A stretch of 64,000 nucleotides of DNA from Cyclospora cayetanensis (lineage: Eukaryota; Apicomplexa; Conoidasida; Eucoccidiorida; Eimeriidae). Position 1 is the first letter of the stretch. Each line of letters opens with the position of its first letter. The notes below the pieces were generated by a model that searched no databases, was not told the DNA's origin, and worked only from the letters and a program-made list of their open reading frames with translations. The stretch covers positions 60,946 to 124,945 of the forward strand of contig NW_020312061.1 of NCBI RefSeq assembly GCF_002999335.1, written 5' to 3'. Shown here in pieces: positions 51,324 to 62,816 of the stretch. The translations under genes were made by a program, and so were the position numbers.

Positions 51324-54300
51324 ATGGATCAACAGCTATCCTTCATGCTCGCACTAGCGTCCGAGCTCATATATGCAGACTGGGGTGCTGGTAGGCCTCT
51401 CCGGCAGCACGGGGGGTGGATTGAGGAACTGCCCCTGGAAGAGGGCTCCACCCCCAGCGGTTCCTCGACGCCTCTCTCTGAGCCTTCCCAGGAAGAACTG
51501 GCTGTGTCTGTCTCTGCTAGCGCTTCGTTGAAAGCCTCTGCACATGCAGCACCAGAACGGAAGTTTGTTAGAGAAATGGCTCACCAGGCGCCTATTCACG
51601 ACAGTAGGCAGCGATTCCCCCTCCCCCAGACTCCCTGGGTTTCTTAGTGTTTGTCCAGTCGGCAAATGAGAGAGGATCCACCCGCCCTCCCCCATTTTTT
51701 TGATTTTCTAAGAGGAAGGGGTAGCTGCCTCCAAAGTGTATGCCTGGTGCAGACTTGAAACAAGTTGGGGCCTATTTGCCTCTTTTGCTTGAAAGCATGT
51801 GTGTGCACTCCTGTGGCTTCCCGCTTGGACTGGCTGCTGCTACAGCCGAATCTCTCTGTCTCTTGCTCTGCGATGCATATTGTATTTCTCCTTTTTTTGG
51901 CTTGCTTCAGTGCTGGCCCCCCAGCGAGAGTCCCGAGCCCTGGAGAGTGCCCGAACGCTTATAGAGCAGCAGAAAGAGAGGATCGAATCTCTAACAGAAA
52001 CAGTGATGCGACTACAGCATACCAAAGGAGATAGCCAGGTGAGGCTTCAAAAGGACCTGCAAGTGTACATCCACGAGAACCAAAGGCTCCGACTTCAGCT
52101 CGATTCCATGAAAGCTGAGATTGCTGCTCTTGAGCAAGTCAGACACAGGGAAGAAAAGGAAGTGCAGGAAGTCGTTGAGGCCCTTGCAGCAGCTGAAAAA
52201 GGCATCGCCGACAGAGACTCTCTCATAAAAAGACTGCAGGTATGCTGTGAATTCGGCTTACAGCTTTACGCTAGAGGGTGTGGCGCTTTGGTTTTCATGT
52301 TGGAGCTCGTATTTTGTTATTTCGTGCTCCACAGAGAGAAGATAAAACAGCGGAAAACGAGAAACTTAAAGAGGACCAGCAGCGACTGCTTACGCGCCTA
52401 AGCAAGCTGCAGAAGCTGACGGGCACAGCAGGAGATGAGTCGTATGAAGGACGCTCTCCAGAAGACGTAAGAGAGTCGCTATAGTTCATTCTAGAGACCC
52501 TTTAAGGGCGTTGCGGGCCATGCCTGGTTGTAGCTAGGCACCTTGCTGGCGTATTCGCAAGCATACAAGCTAGCCAGGCAGAGAGCACTGCCGAACAGGA
52601 TAGCTGGGAGGCTGGAGTTCCCATCTCCCAATGGACTGGGCAGTTGTTCTCTGAGGTCTTAGGCATCATTTTATGAGAGGGCAACTTTCTGCCGGCTCTA
52701 CGTTGCTGGTGCGTTTGGTTGAAACTTCAGCTGGCGGAGCAGCTCGTAAAAGTCCAGAGGGAAGTGGAGCTGCACAGAGGGACTACACGGCAACTAGGTC
52801 ACACTACGGAGGGTGCGTCTATCCCGAAGAATCGGGCAGTGCCTGCTTGTTTGTTGACTCTCGTGCATGTTACTCTGACTGCATGCGCACTGGAGGCCTC
52901 CCACCATTTGAAAGGCAGGAGGAACTCCTCCTCAAGGGGCCAAAGACGCAACAGCTGAGTCTATCTGTAATCTCCGGCTCCTTTTTGTGCCGTTCCTCCT
53001 TGAACACTTCTTTTGGTGCTCGTATGCACTTCTGCTCGGCCGTAGGCGTGTGCGGTGTCTGGACAGCTAAGCTCACGTGCATGCCTGCATGCAAGCCCTC
53101 TCTGATGGGCACATGCCTGCATGCAAGCTCTCTTCTTCATCGACCCCCGTACACAGTGCTGTTTGTAGAGGCGCATGCGTGCGCCCTGGCAACGAACATG
53201 CTACGTTCATTACACCTTTATCTCCTGTGCTGTCTTCGGTTGGGTTGCAGAGCTCCGGATCTCCAAGATGTGCCTCGTACAAGCAGAAGCGTAAAGCATC
53301 CCTGCAGTTTCATGCCGCTTGAAGCTACATAAAAATATGCCCTAAGCGTCCTTGCTTTAGAGCGTTGCGTTCGAAGTGGACTAGGCTATTTTCGTAGCGT
53401 GGAACGGCGCTTCAGTCCTTTAGCTTTGGGACATAAGAGTCGTTGTTTATTTCCTCTGGAGTACAAGAAGCAAGAGACATAGAGAAATCGATGCTTGGTT
53501 GAGAGGCTCTTGAACTGAGACCTCATGACATAGGGTCCTATGGGCGCTGTGTGCAGGAACCTGCTAGAGGGGCAGAAGCTCATTGAAGAGCAACGCGCAG
53601 AGATCCAAAGGCTCTACAAAATTGTAGGGCTGTTTTCTGCTTCTTCATGCTCCCTCCTTTCTTTTCCCTAGTGGCATGCTCTACAAAGTCTGGTGAGTCT
53701 GGTACAGGGTTCACGGCTTGTATCTGGACTGGTAGTGAGTTTGCTGTGTTTTATGTTAGGTAGAGGCCCTCAACAGAGAGAAGGCTTTAACGCCACCGGT
53801 GGTGCTGACGCTGCCAAAGCACTTACGGGGAGTTGGAATAGAGCAGCTCGAGGCTCTCTCTACCAAAATGGGCCAAATCTTGCAGGCCCTAGACAGGGAA
53901 CGGAAGAGTAAGGGTTTGGACGTGCAGCTGAGGGTGAACATTGTTGGGATAAGGCTGTAGGGGTCGTGGCAGCGAGGCGGAGAGGTGGAGCGGCGGCAAG
54001 AAGAGCTTTTAAGCGGAAGGCAGCATTAGAGGAGGAAGGGGAGCGACAGCGGCGTTTTTCTCTCTGTGCTGAGCAAGCAGAGTCTCTGAACCTGTTTTGA
54101 TCTTTGTTGCTCTTGTCGGTGCGCAGTGGCCGGAGCCGATGAGAGGGAAGAAAGGACCTCAATGGCTCTTTTACAGCAACGCATGATGGAAGAACAGCAA
54201 GCCCTTCTTAAGCGGCAAGTGTCTGATGTCTCCTGCACGAGTTCCCTCGCAAGTCCTTTCATGTGGACCCTACGGACCACCGTCTCGCGCTGCCTCTTGT

Positions 54301-54538
54301 TAATCCCAGCGTAGCTGCACTGCGCTCCCTCAACAATTTGCTGGGAAAGGCTCAGCAACTGCACTCCTCTAAAAGCCTTGAATGCCCATCTTCTACTGTG
54401 TTCTCTCTGCCGTTTTACTCAGCCTCTTGGAAAATGTAGATCGACTTGGAGAACGTGGCCCGGAAAGAGGAGAATCCGTCGGTGTTACCCTGCTCGCCAG
54501 TAGCTAGACAGCTAGCTAGCCAACCAGCCAGCGGCTAG
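51324..54538 (+). CDS. Nine-exon coiled-coil protein
   Basis: Exons 51324-51603, 51911-52239, 52335-52466, 52731-52797, 53251-53290, 53557-53623, 53760-53907, 54127-54218 and 54440-54538 join in phase throughout, with GT donors and AG acceptors, to give 417 residues. Residues 1-95 are Ser/Pro/Glu-rich. From about residue 95 nearly everything is predicted heptad coiled coil: LIEQQKERIESLTETVMRLQ, HENQRLRLQLDSMKAEIAAL, LAEQLVKVQREVELHR, LIEEQRAEIQRLYKIVEALN. A short break follows with LTPPVVLTLPKHLRGVG, then LEALSTKMGQILQALDRERK and LLQQRMMEEQQALLKRQ. I do not recognise the family. A structural role in centrosome, conoid or inner membrane complex is guesswork. It lies 541 bp upstream of the tandem PH gene on the same strand. 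Confidence 0.75.
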
Positions 54539-55079
54539 CCAATGGCCCGCACAGCTGTCTCAGGGTCTGGGATTTGCATGGATGTGCTGCTGTGTGTGAA
54601 CAGTGGAAGATTGATGGGGCTTTCTTCTACTCTGGTAGGTCCTCGGCTAGGCGCCGACTTGCATAAAGTGCTTGTAAAGCTGGTAAAGAAGCAAATATTG
54701 CTGGGGGGTATTTATATGCCTCTCAGTTGGGCACCTGCGCTCCTCTGCTGATTTCTGACGCCTAGAGCTGTTGACCTTGGGCCTGAAGAGGGAGAAGCAG
54801 AAGCCGTGGGAAGGCAGGGCTGTATGTAGCGCGTGCCAGAGAAAATTGGCTTGACACGTGCAATGTGTGTCAAATCATGCGCAGGGACTGTGTTGCACGC
54901 GTGCATGGGGTCGCTTGACGAGGATGCAGACTATAGAGAGAAGTGAAGCCCTGCCAGTTGAATTACCGCTCGCGCTGCTATCGTTCTGTCGTTGTGGTTG
55001 TTGCTGCCGCCCCGCCTGAGAAGAACATCGATAGTACTTCTTTCTTGCGTTTTTTTCTCGTCACCTGACCTGCAGAGTC

Positions 55080-58000
55080 ATGGCTGTCAATGAGGGCACA
55101 CTTCTTCTCTTCTACGATCCAAAGGTAAGCAAGAGAGCGACGCTCAGTGTTTGCAGGGGCGGCGATTTCCCGCAGACAGGTGCAAGTGCTTAGCGTTCGT
55201 ACAATTTTCGCACCGCTGCTGATGGCCGTTTTCCACGGGAGTATAGGCAGCAACACAACGCACGACACTGGGGTTGTCACAAGGATCGCCGGAACGGATT
55301 GATGAGCGGCTAACAAATAAGCATAAAAACAATTCTTTTTTGCTTTCTTTCTCCCAATCTCCCCCTTCAACAGGATGAAGAACCCACAGCCATTCTACGC
55401 CCTCACAAGATGGTGAGCCTTGCCGTCGATGCCTCCGCCCTCCTCATCACTCTGGTCTATGAGCCTTGCCCAGGGCGCTCGGAGACCCACTTGTTCAAGT
55501 TCAGGACTGATGATGAGCTGAACAGGTACGAATCAATTCCAAGAGCTAGCCACCCCAAGACTAGCCAACGACAAGTCGAAAGATCCAGCTACCCAAACCC
55601 TTTGAAGAAACATGACAATGACACAGACAGGACTTCAGCTCATGATCGACAGTCGCAGCCGCGCAGCCTCCGCTAGCGAGGATGCGTTGCGCATACTTAC
55701 CTTATGGCCAGGCAGTTCGCCACCAGAGGCCACATTCTGGGTCATACACATCCATCCAAATACTCACACACACACACACATACACATACACATACGCACA
55801 CACACACACACACACAAACACCCCTGCAGCTACGTTTGCATTGCCTGGCGCTGCCAATGGAGCGTTGCTGTCGGTCTCCAGAATAATTCAGTTTGTTTGC
55901 CTGAAGTCCTACGTTCCTACGTTTTATTCAGGTGGCACCACGCGCTGGCATACGGTGGTTTCATTAGGGCCGCTCCCCTGGTGCAGCATGCATTGCCTCC
56001 CTCGACAGTCCCACCATCCAGCGAGGCCCCTTCAACACCAAAGGAAGAAATGCTAGTATCTGTGAACATCCCAGATGGCATTGGCTTTGACGGTGCTCCA
56101 ACATTATCAGAAAGGCACAACGGGTCCGACAGAACAATGAAGCTGCTGCTGCTTCTACTGGCGGCGCCGCTATTCTTACTAACACTGCGGGTGGCGTGCA
56201 AGTGTTTGCTGATGCATGCTGATAATACAAGCCATTGCTGACTGAGTCAAGGGCAGGAAAACTGTTTTCTGTTACGAATGTGTGCTTACAGACGGGTGCA
56301 GTACAACAAGGCGCGAAATATGCTTATCATCACGTCACCTGAAGTAATTATGTGCCCTCGGCGCTCACTTGCATCCCTTTTGCCGTTTCCCTCACTGAAG
56401 GATAACTTCAGCTTGCAGAAAGAAACACTAGGGCTTTGGGAGTAGGGCACGGAGAGGGTCGGCGCACTATAGGGTGTCGACTATAATTGGGTGTCTAGCC
56501 CAATACAGTTCATATGCCTTAACACGTCTGTCTATGCCCGTTTGCATGCAAGCATGGCCACATACACCACAGCATTAGCCCATCCATGCAGGCATATATT
56601 CTGTGCTTCAATCTTTCTTTTGTATCCATATGCATAGACCAATATGTAGTGATGTGTATCCCTTCTCTGTACACGAATGACGCTGTATTCCTCTGGTTAA
56701 CTCAATGTAGGGTGCAATAAGGGCAACCTCCACGCGCACGCGTATGATTCATCCACTTGTTCCTTTTATGCAGCGTTGCGCCGCATATACCATATATGAA
56801 GGTACGACTGGCTACCCCTAGTCTTTGTTTTGTGCGTTCATAGGATCCTACGCCCCTGCTGATTCCCTGCGCACAAGTCAAGATGACTCCTGACACGCAG
56901 CAGCACTCCATCGTCTTCAAATCAATTGAGGCAAGAAACTGAAAGTCATGAGACCCTTTATGTTGCGGATGGATTGGCATTCTCTGAGTTTTGCACGAGC
57001 TCCAGCCTCCTTTGCCGTCGCATAGAGCGCGTAGCCATGCCGCTTCCAAAAGTCCGTGCTCATCTTTCGCTTTGGCTTATTGTATTTATAGGAGCCCGAT
57101 AAAATGATCACTGTAACCACTCAGGAGAAATTCTACTTGGAGTATGTCTTTCCCCTGCACCCAGCACACTGCAATTCTTTGTTAGGGGGGGCATAGCGAA
57201 ACAACTGGTGGATCTGAGCAGCATCTGGGCGTCTCGGCATCCCCTAATGTGCCACTTCTCAGACTCGTGGGGATCGCTGGGATGGGTACATACTATCAAC
57301 CTCCGGTGAAAAAGGAACCACCACCACCCCCCGTTGCAAAACCTAAGGAACCTCCTCCGCCGCCTCCTGAACCGGAAGCTCCGGAAGAGAACGAGTGCGT
57401 TAGCTATCGCATGTGCCTTGTGTGTGGCATAATGGCACAGTTCTGCCGGCCTGTCTCTCCAAATATACTGCCTTTCCTTATTGGAGGCTGCGTGCACTTT
57501 CCCCAATCAGTAGGAGGTAGCTGCACGTGGCAGCCGGGCCAGTGCTAGGCATGTGTTACGCCGTTTTTCAGGCTCTTTGTTATTCGGGATGGCAATTTGA
57601 TGCTTTTCGAAAAACAAGGGGATACTCAGCCAATCCTGAAGCTTCACCATGCGGACTGCGCAACGCATGCAGACCCAGTCAACCGGGAGTTCATTATTAC
57701 GCACAAGGTAAGAGCGTTCTTATAGCAATGCATTTACTGTTGCACCTGATGCAGTGGTTCATATTATATCTGGGAAGGGGCTTGCTTTCGGCCTAAGTGG
57801 TTAGGGCTCACGGTTTCAAAGTTCTGCTTGGCGAATGAGTGAGTGGCGCAATGGATAGCGCGTCGCCCTCCGGAGGCGGAGGTTGCGGGTTCGAGTCCCG
57901 TCTCGCTCTATCTCTTTCTATCTCCACTGATTGTAACTGATTTTTGCATTTCTTTATTTGCCATATAGATTCAATCATTACTATTTTGCAAATATTCCGT

Positions 58001-61000
58001 TTTGCGAAAGGCCTTGTACCCCACAACTCCACGTTAGTGTGCACTCGTCGTGCCTATGAGCTGCACCTGCAATGGGCAATGGGCGCTCTCTTTGTTGCAT
58101 TGGAATTTTTGTCTGGTTTATGAAGCGATATTTTATGTTATCATCTTTCTGCTACAATGGTAGAATGCTCTCAAATGGATAGATCAGGAGCATGTGGACG
58201 ACCCCTCTGAAATTCCCGACCTTGCAGTCCATCGATACATCTTGTGTGGCCTACGCGTTCTCTGCAGCCAGGGACCCCCGAAGAAGAAACCTACGTCTTT
58301 TCCTTCCCAACTGACGATGTCTACAAGGGGTTTGTTTTTCACTTCCAATCTTAATTGCATTTCAAGTTGCTGGTGCCAGATATGGGTTTATTTTATAGGC
58401 ATGTCCCTTCGAAGTGTGACCGAGTCATAAGGCACCTTCGAGCCTCGAGCCGGGTACCCCTTTAGAGGAGATTACTCTTATTCTTTACCTTTACCTCAAA
58501 TGCTGCCTCACATCGGGGGACTGTTTTTTCTGCAGCTGGTACAAGAAGCTTGAGGAAAATGGATTCCTCATGAGGAAGGGTGACCACAGGGGACGCACTT
58601 CAAATCAGTGAGTTGTACATGAATGTCCACTGAGTTGGAATCTCCGTGTAAAAACGGTCTTATATCATGGCTTTCTCATGTGTGGTATTGCCCGTGACAG
58701 CGATAGTAAGGGGTCGTTGAGTAGACTTTCGAAAGCGGCTGAAACGAGTAGCTTCCGATTAGTTCGTTCCTCGTTCGTTGGCGCAAGGCGTGCATCCACT
58801 CCAACTGGCTCAGATTAAGCGTTAGTGTGCGTTATTTAATTGGTAAACAAGCCTACCGTTTTTTCTGGCGGGTCCATGAGGCTATAGCCGTTTTGTCTCT
58901 GGACGTCTTTCAGGGTTGGTGTGGTATCTAAAGGCTGTCTCGATCTATATAAGGACTACGGAACCCCCGACGCCAAACCCGTCATAACACTTATGGCCAA
59001 CAGATGCAGCGCAACCGCCAGTAGGGAGCGAAGAGAAATACGCATCATCCATACGGTTAGGCTTCTATTCGCGCCTCCCCCCGTAGACCCCTGTACACCA
59101 GCGAACGGCCAAAAGCCCTCCAGTGTCCGAACACCTTCTCTGCTCCATGCTTCTTTCTCTTCCTGCGCGGACGTGTGCAGAGCCCTACTGGGAAGCGCGA
59201 ACGCATTACGTTGGATTGCGCAAGTGTGGCAGAGTTCGACAGGTAGGGCACCTCTCGGCCATTTCACAGCGTGGTGCCCATATTAAATCAACAAAAAATC
59301 TCATTTTCTTTGCAGCTGTATCTTCTTCGCCCCTCTTCCCAGCTGCAAGCTCTCCTTTATGCTGCAAGGAACTCGGAACGAAGGTTTGTGCAGCATCTGC
59401 GACCAATCCCTTGCCTCCCCCCTGTATGCGACTGTCTCGCTGCAGATGGAACGTAGCTCTGCATTTCGGTAACTTCCTCAAGGGCGATGACATTACAGGC
59501 ACGGGATCCCAGACTTACGCAAATCTATCTAAGTGCGTTCAAGCAGGTGCTATTGATTCCACGTTCCATACCTGCGCTTTGACCTTTCTATCCTTCTCTT
59601 TTGGGAGCTTCCCAAAAGGAAGCACTCATAGATGCACTGGACTGGACCGTCTCCTTCGGGGAAGTAGGGTCGCTCATGGAGCGCAAGAGGGCACTTCCAG
59701 TCTTCTTTTCCCTGAAGTGGGGACCTACTTAATCGAGACCCCCAGGTGTTCGTAGATATATCAACGAATCTACGTGCGTATGGCTATCCGTTTTCTCGTT
59801 TTGATTAGTCCGAGGAGTACTAATTGCATAAAAACGTCATTCTTGTTGACGAGTCTACTTGCTCTACTTCAGATACGTGTTCCCCATCAATCTATTCGAA
59901 GACGCCTCTGGAAGAAGGTCGGCCCTGCTCATCGAGAACCGGATGATTATGCTCTTCCCAGCCCCCGAAGTAAAACACCCTTCCCCTTCCCCTTATCAAG
60001 TAGTGCACCCTTTCGGCTGTTCCTTGGTTACCCTGAAATCTGCACCTGCTTTTGTCACCCGCTTTTGCTCTGATCCATGACTGAAGCTTCGACTCCCGCA
60101 ACGAAACCGGTGACATCCCAGTCTGTACACTTGAGTGCTTCTCTTCTCAGGCCACGGAGCCAGTCCTCTGCGCCTCCGCAGACGAGTGCGAAGTGCAGCC
60201 AGTAATTAGTCAACGCAAGCTCAGAGTTTATGTGAATGTAAGTCATTGGTGCTGGTGGCGGCAGTGGTGACGGTGGTGATAGCCGTTTGGAGAGAAATTA
60301 TCAAGGCGGGCTTCCAGAGCTTATGGGCAGTCTGTGAAACCGTAGAGGCACGACAGTCTAGGGAGGGAACAGGGATGGCTGCTTTTCTATACCCCATTCA
60401 GCTCGCCATAGAGAGTGTGTGTGGAGAGGAGAGGCTCAAGAGGTGGCTGTCTCTCTGTCTGGACTGGCTAGATCCCTAAAAGCACGAAGCCTTAACCGGT
60501 AAAAGTTACTCTCGCGTGATGGGCATTTATTTTGCAGCGCAACACCAGACGGGAGCAGCGTATTGACTTCATCCTTGCACTTGCTAAAGACTTTGACAGG
60601 TGCAGCCCGACGCTCAATTCGGGACTTGGGGTTTACCAGTTGGATTTTGGGGATTGTCGTCACATGCAAGTGTTAGTGACCGTTCCGCAGGGTCGTGTGC
60701 TTTCTGGTTTTCCGACCTTGCACAAGTACATGCTGCTGTCTCTGCATCCCGCGTTTGCTCCTGGTTTGCTTATGGTGGGGTTCCCTAAAGAAGAAGTGCC
60801 ACCTCCGAATGTTCGACGCTTCAGGATTTGGTGTGTCGCACAGGTATGTTGCAGCATGCCAGAGAGACTCCTTTCCAGAAGCTGTCGTTGGGAAGCCCAT
60901 GGAGAAGCTGGCAATCCCGTAAGGCCTTTCGCGTTCCCTTTCCTTCCGCTTCGATTCGCCCGTCCTTGCCACTGTCTCTTCTCGGCACGGTGCTCTTCTC

Positions 61001-62816
61001 GTTTTGTCGTGTTCGCCTTCACGACACTACCTTTGCTGCATAATCAGCGCAGAGAACGTGAAGAACACGTTAAAAGAACCACGGAGGGCGAGAGACGTTA
61101 TAGGTACCCCTCTAGCACGGGGTCTATCTTTGAAATGTAGTTTGGAGAAAGAAGTCTGTGGGTTTTGCTTCCTCACAGATTCGTTTTGTGTAGAAAAGGC
61201 TTGATGGCTGTCTACAAAAGCAAATTCGTGCGTTTCCTGTTGTCAATCTTCCTCTCGACTCCTCTGAGGCATCCCCGGCAGCGTCTCTCTGCCTTTTCTC
61301 CCCTTCCCCTCCTTGCCGTTCCTCGGGCTTCTGGTCCACCCGTCTACTGACACCTTCACCTGTGCGCGACGCAGCCTGGCCTGATGGGGTGTTTGTCGCT
61401 GCGTGCAGCATGCGCATGCGGAGCTGACTTTGGAGGTCCCAAAGTACACCTTGTCCGAGGAGGGCACCTCCTACGTCTTCGTATCCAATGAGGGAAAGGT
61501 GCGAAATTCTCAGCTAGCTCAAACTTTTTTCAAGTTTCCGCAGTAGCACATAATCAGCCTTTGTGTGCACTCACAGGGACATATCGCCATAATGAACAAC
61601 GCAGGTGTTCTTATGCTGTTCAGGATATAGCAAGAAGAGTGAACGTGATTTCTGCGGATTCACGAGAGAGGTATGCTGGATGAATGTCATTTTCTGCACT
61701 AAGCAGGGAAAGACTTAATGCAGCATACGGGGAATTTCACTAGCTGGACAATCGAGAGTCATGTCTGCTGCCGCTGCCTTCTTGCTGCCGCTGTTACTAT
61801 TGTTGCATTATGACTAGAAAACTAGCAGTCCTCTATAAATAGAGGTATTCAGGCATGCATCCGCCCTGTCATTACGAGATGGACGTGTAAATGGGATACT
61901 TCGTGTGTGCGAAAGTACGCCGGCGATCTGGTGCTTGTTTCTCCTTGAAAGAACTTTTTATGAGATCTGATACTTTGACGGGATTCGAAATGTGCCAAGC
62001 CTCAACAGTCATACTCTCTGTGCATTTGGAATTCTTCGCACCAGTTTGTTTCAATGCGTTTCGGAATAACTCTCTTGCTGGTGTGCCTGCACTTACACAT
62101 GACTAATGCATGCAGATGGGAGTTCGCCCTAAAGCTAGCAGGTTTTAAAGCCTTTTCCAAGTCTCAACTGCCCAGATTTTTCTTCCCTCAAATCATGTGA
62201 GCTGCAGAGTAACACATTACCACCTCCACTGTGATCCTTGCCCCATCATATCCTGCTATGCACACATATAGTGTTTGTTTTACATGAAGCGCGCATTGCT
62301 AAGGCTAAGGAAACGCCTAATGCACCGCGAACCAGTCCAACTGGCTTCTTTTCTTGCGCGTTGTGCATGCAGCTATGGATTTGTGGCGGAGGAAGCGGCG
62401 GAGCTGCGGAAGGACAGCTTCCTCGGTAGCGCCAGAGCTGCCCTCGGGCTTCTCCAGGCCAACAGAGAGGCCAGCAGGTCGGCCCAGCTCGACCAGAGCA
62501 TACAGCGCCCAGACGGGTAATGTGGCGATCCTAGTGCTCCATCCAGTCAAATGTACTCTGGGGCTCATTAGGGTTGCGGGCAGGTGGCAGGCTGTGGGAG
62601 CGCTTTCCCCTTTGGCAGTTCTTCCAAAACTCCTGGCACTTTACACTTGCCCATTCACAGTTTTCTTTTCCTCGCCTGCACAGCTACTTCAGCAACACCA
62701 CAACAGGTGCCTCTAAGGCCATTGGGTTAGATATTAAGTCAAATACGGAGCAGATGAGGACGGGGGGCCTCCAACTCGGTTTCTGGGTTATGTCGATGTG
62801 GTGGAACAGTATTTAA
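55080..62816 (+). CDS. Tandem PH-domain protein (about six PH-like domains)
   Basis: Twenty-four exons join in phase: 55080-55124, 55374-55525, 55932-56195, 56292-56343, 56844-56930, 57092-57141, 57263-57394, 57572-57707, 58268-58329, 58536-58607, 58914-59055, 59181-59225, 59316-59383, 59446-59532, 59873-59969, 60151-60237, 60538-60599, 60844-60918, 61179-61227, 61409-61498, 61624-61670, 62116-62160, 62373-62516 and 62684-62816, giving 740 residues. PH-like units lie at about 1-80, 154-232, 260-350, 350-445, 464-560 and 571-650. Recurring signs are a first strand (GTLLLFYDPK, GNLMLFEKQG, GCLDLYKDYG, GLMAVYKSKF) and a closing helix often led by Trp (RWHHALAYGGF, WYKKLEENGF, RRWNVALHF, RWEFALKLAGF). 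A Pro-rich linker sits at about 235-258. PH folds bind phosphoinositides or proteins, so a membrane-linked scaffold is likely. I know no name for it. Least certain are the ends of exons 3 and 12 and the true start. Confidence 0.78.
55765..55816. repeat. CA/TACACA microsatellite in intron
   Basis: Two short (CA)n runs separated by TACACATACACATACG lie in the intron between PH-gene exons 2 and 3. Confidence 0.9.
57837..57909 (+). tRNA. tRNA-Arg (anticodon CCG)
   Basis: A full cloverleaf can be drawn. The acceptor stem GAGTGAG (57837-57843) pairs with CTCGCTC (57902-57908) with one G-U. The D stem is GCGC/GCGC (57846-57849, 57858-57861) with loop AATGGATA. The anticodon stem TCGCC/GGCGG encloses loop CTCCGGA, so the anticodon is CCG at 57870-57872, reading CGG. 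The variable loop is AGGTT. The T arm is GCGGG-TTCGAGT-CCCGT, which contains the B-box GGTTCGAGTCC. The A-box is TGGCGCAATGG. There is no tRNA intron and CCA is not encoded. T-rich sequence follows (CTCTTTCT). The gene lies in the sense orientation inside the intron between PH-gene exons 57572-57707 and 58268-58329. Confidence 0.95.

Noticed and set aside
59226..59242. Stronger-looking donor GTAGGG at 59243 for PH-gene exon 12
   Set aside because: It shifts the next exon out of the frame LYLLRPSSQLQALLY..., which completes a PH domain. The weaker donor GTGGCA at 59226 keeps it. Transcript data could reverse this choice.
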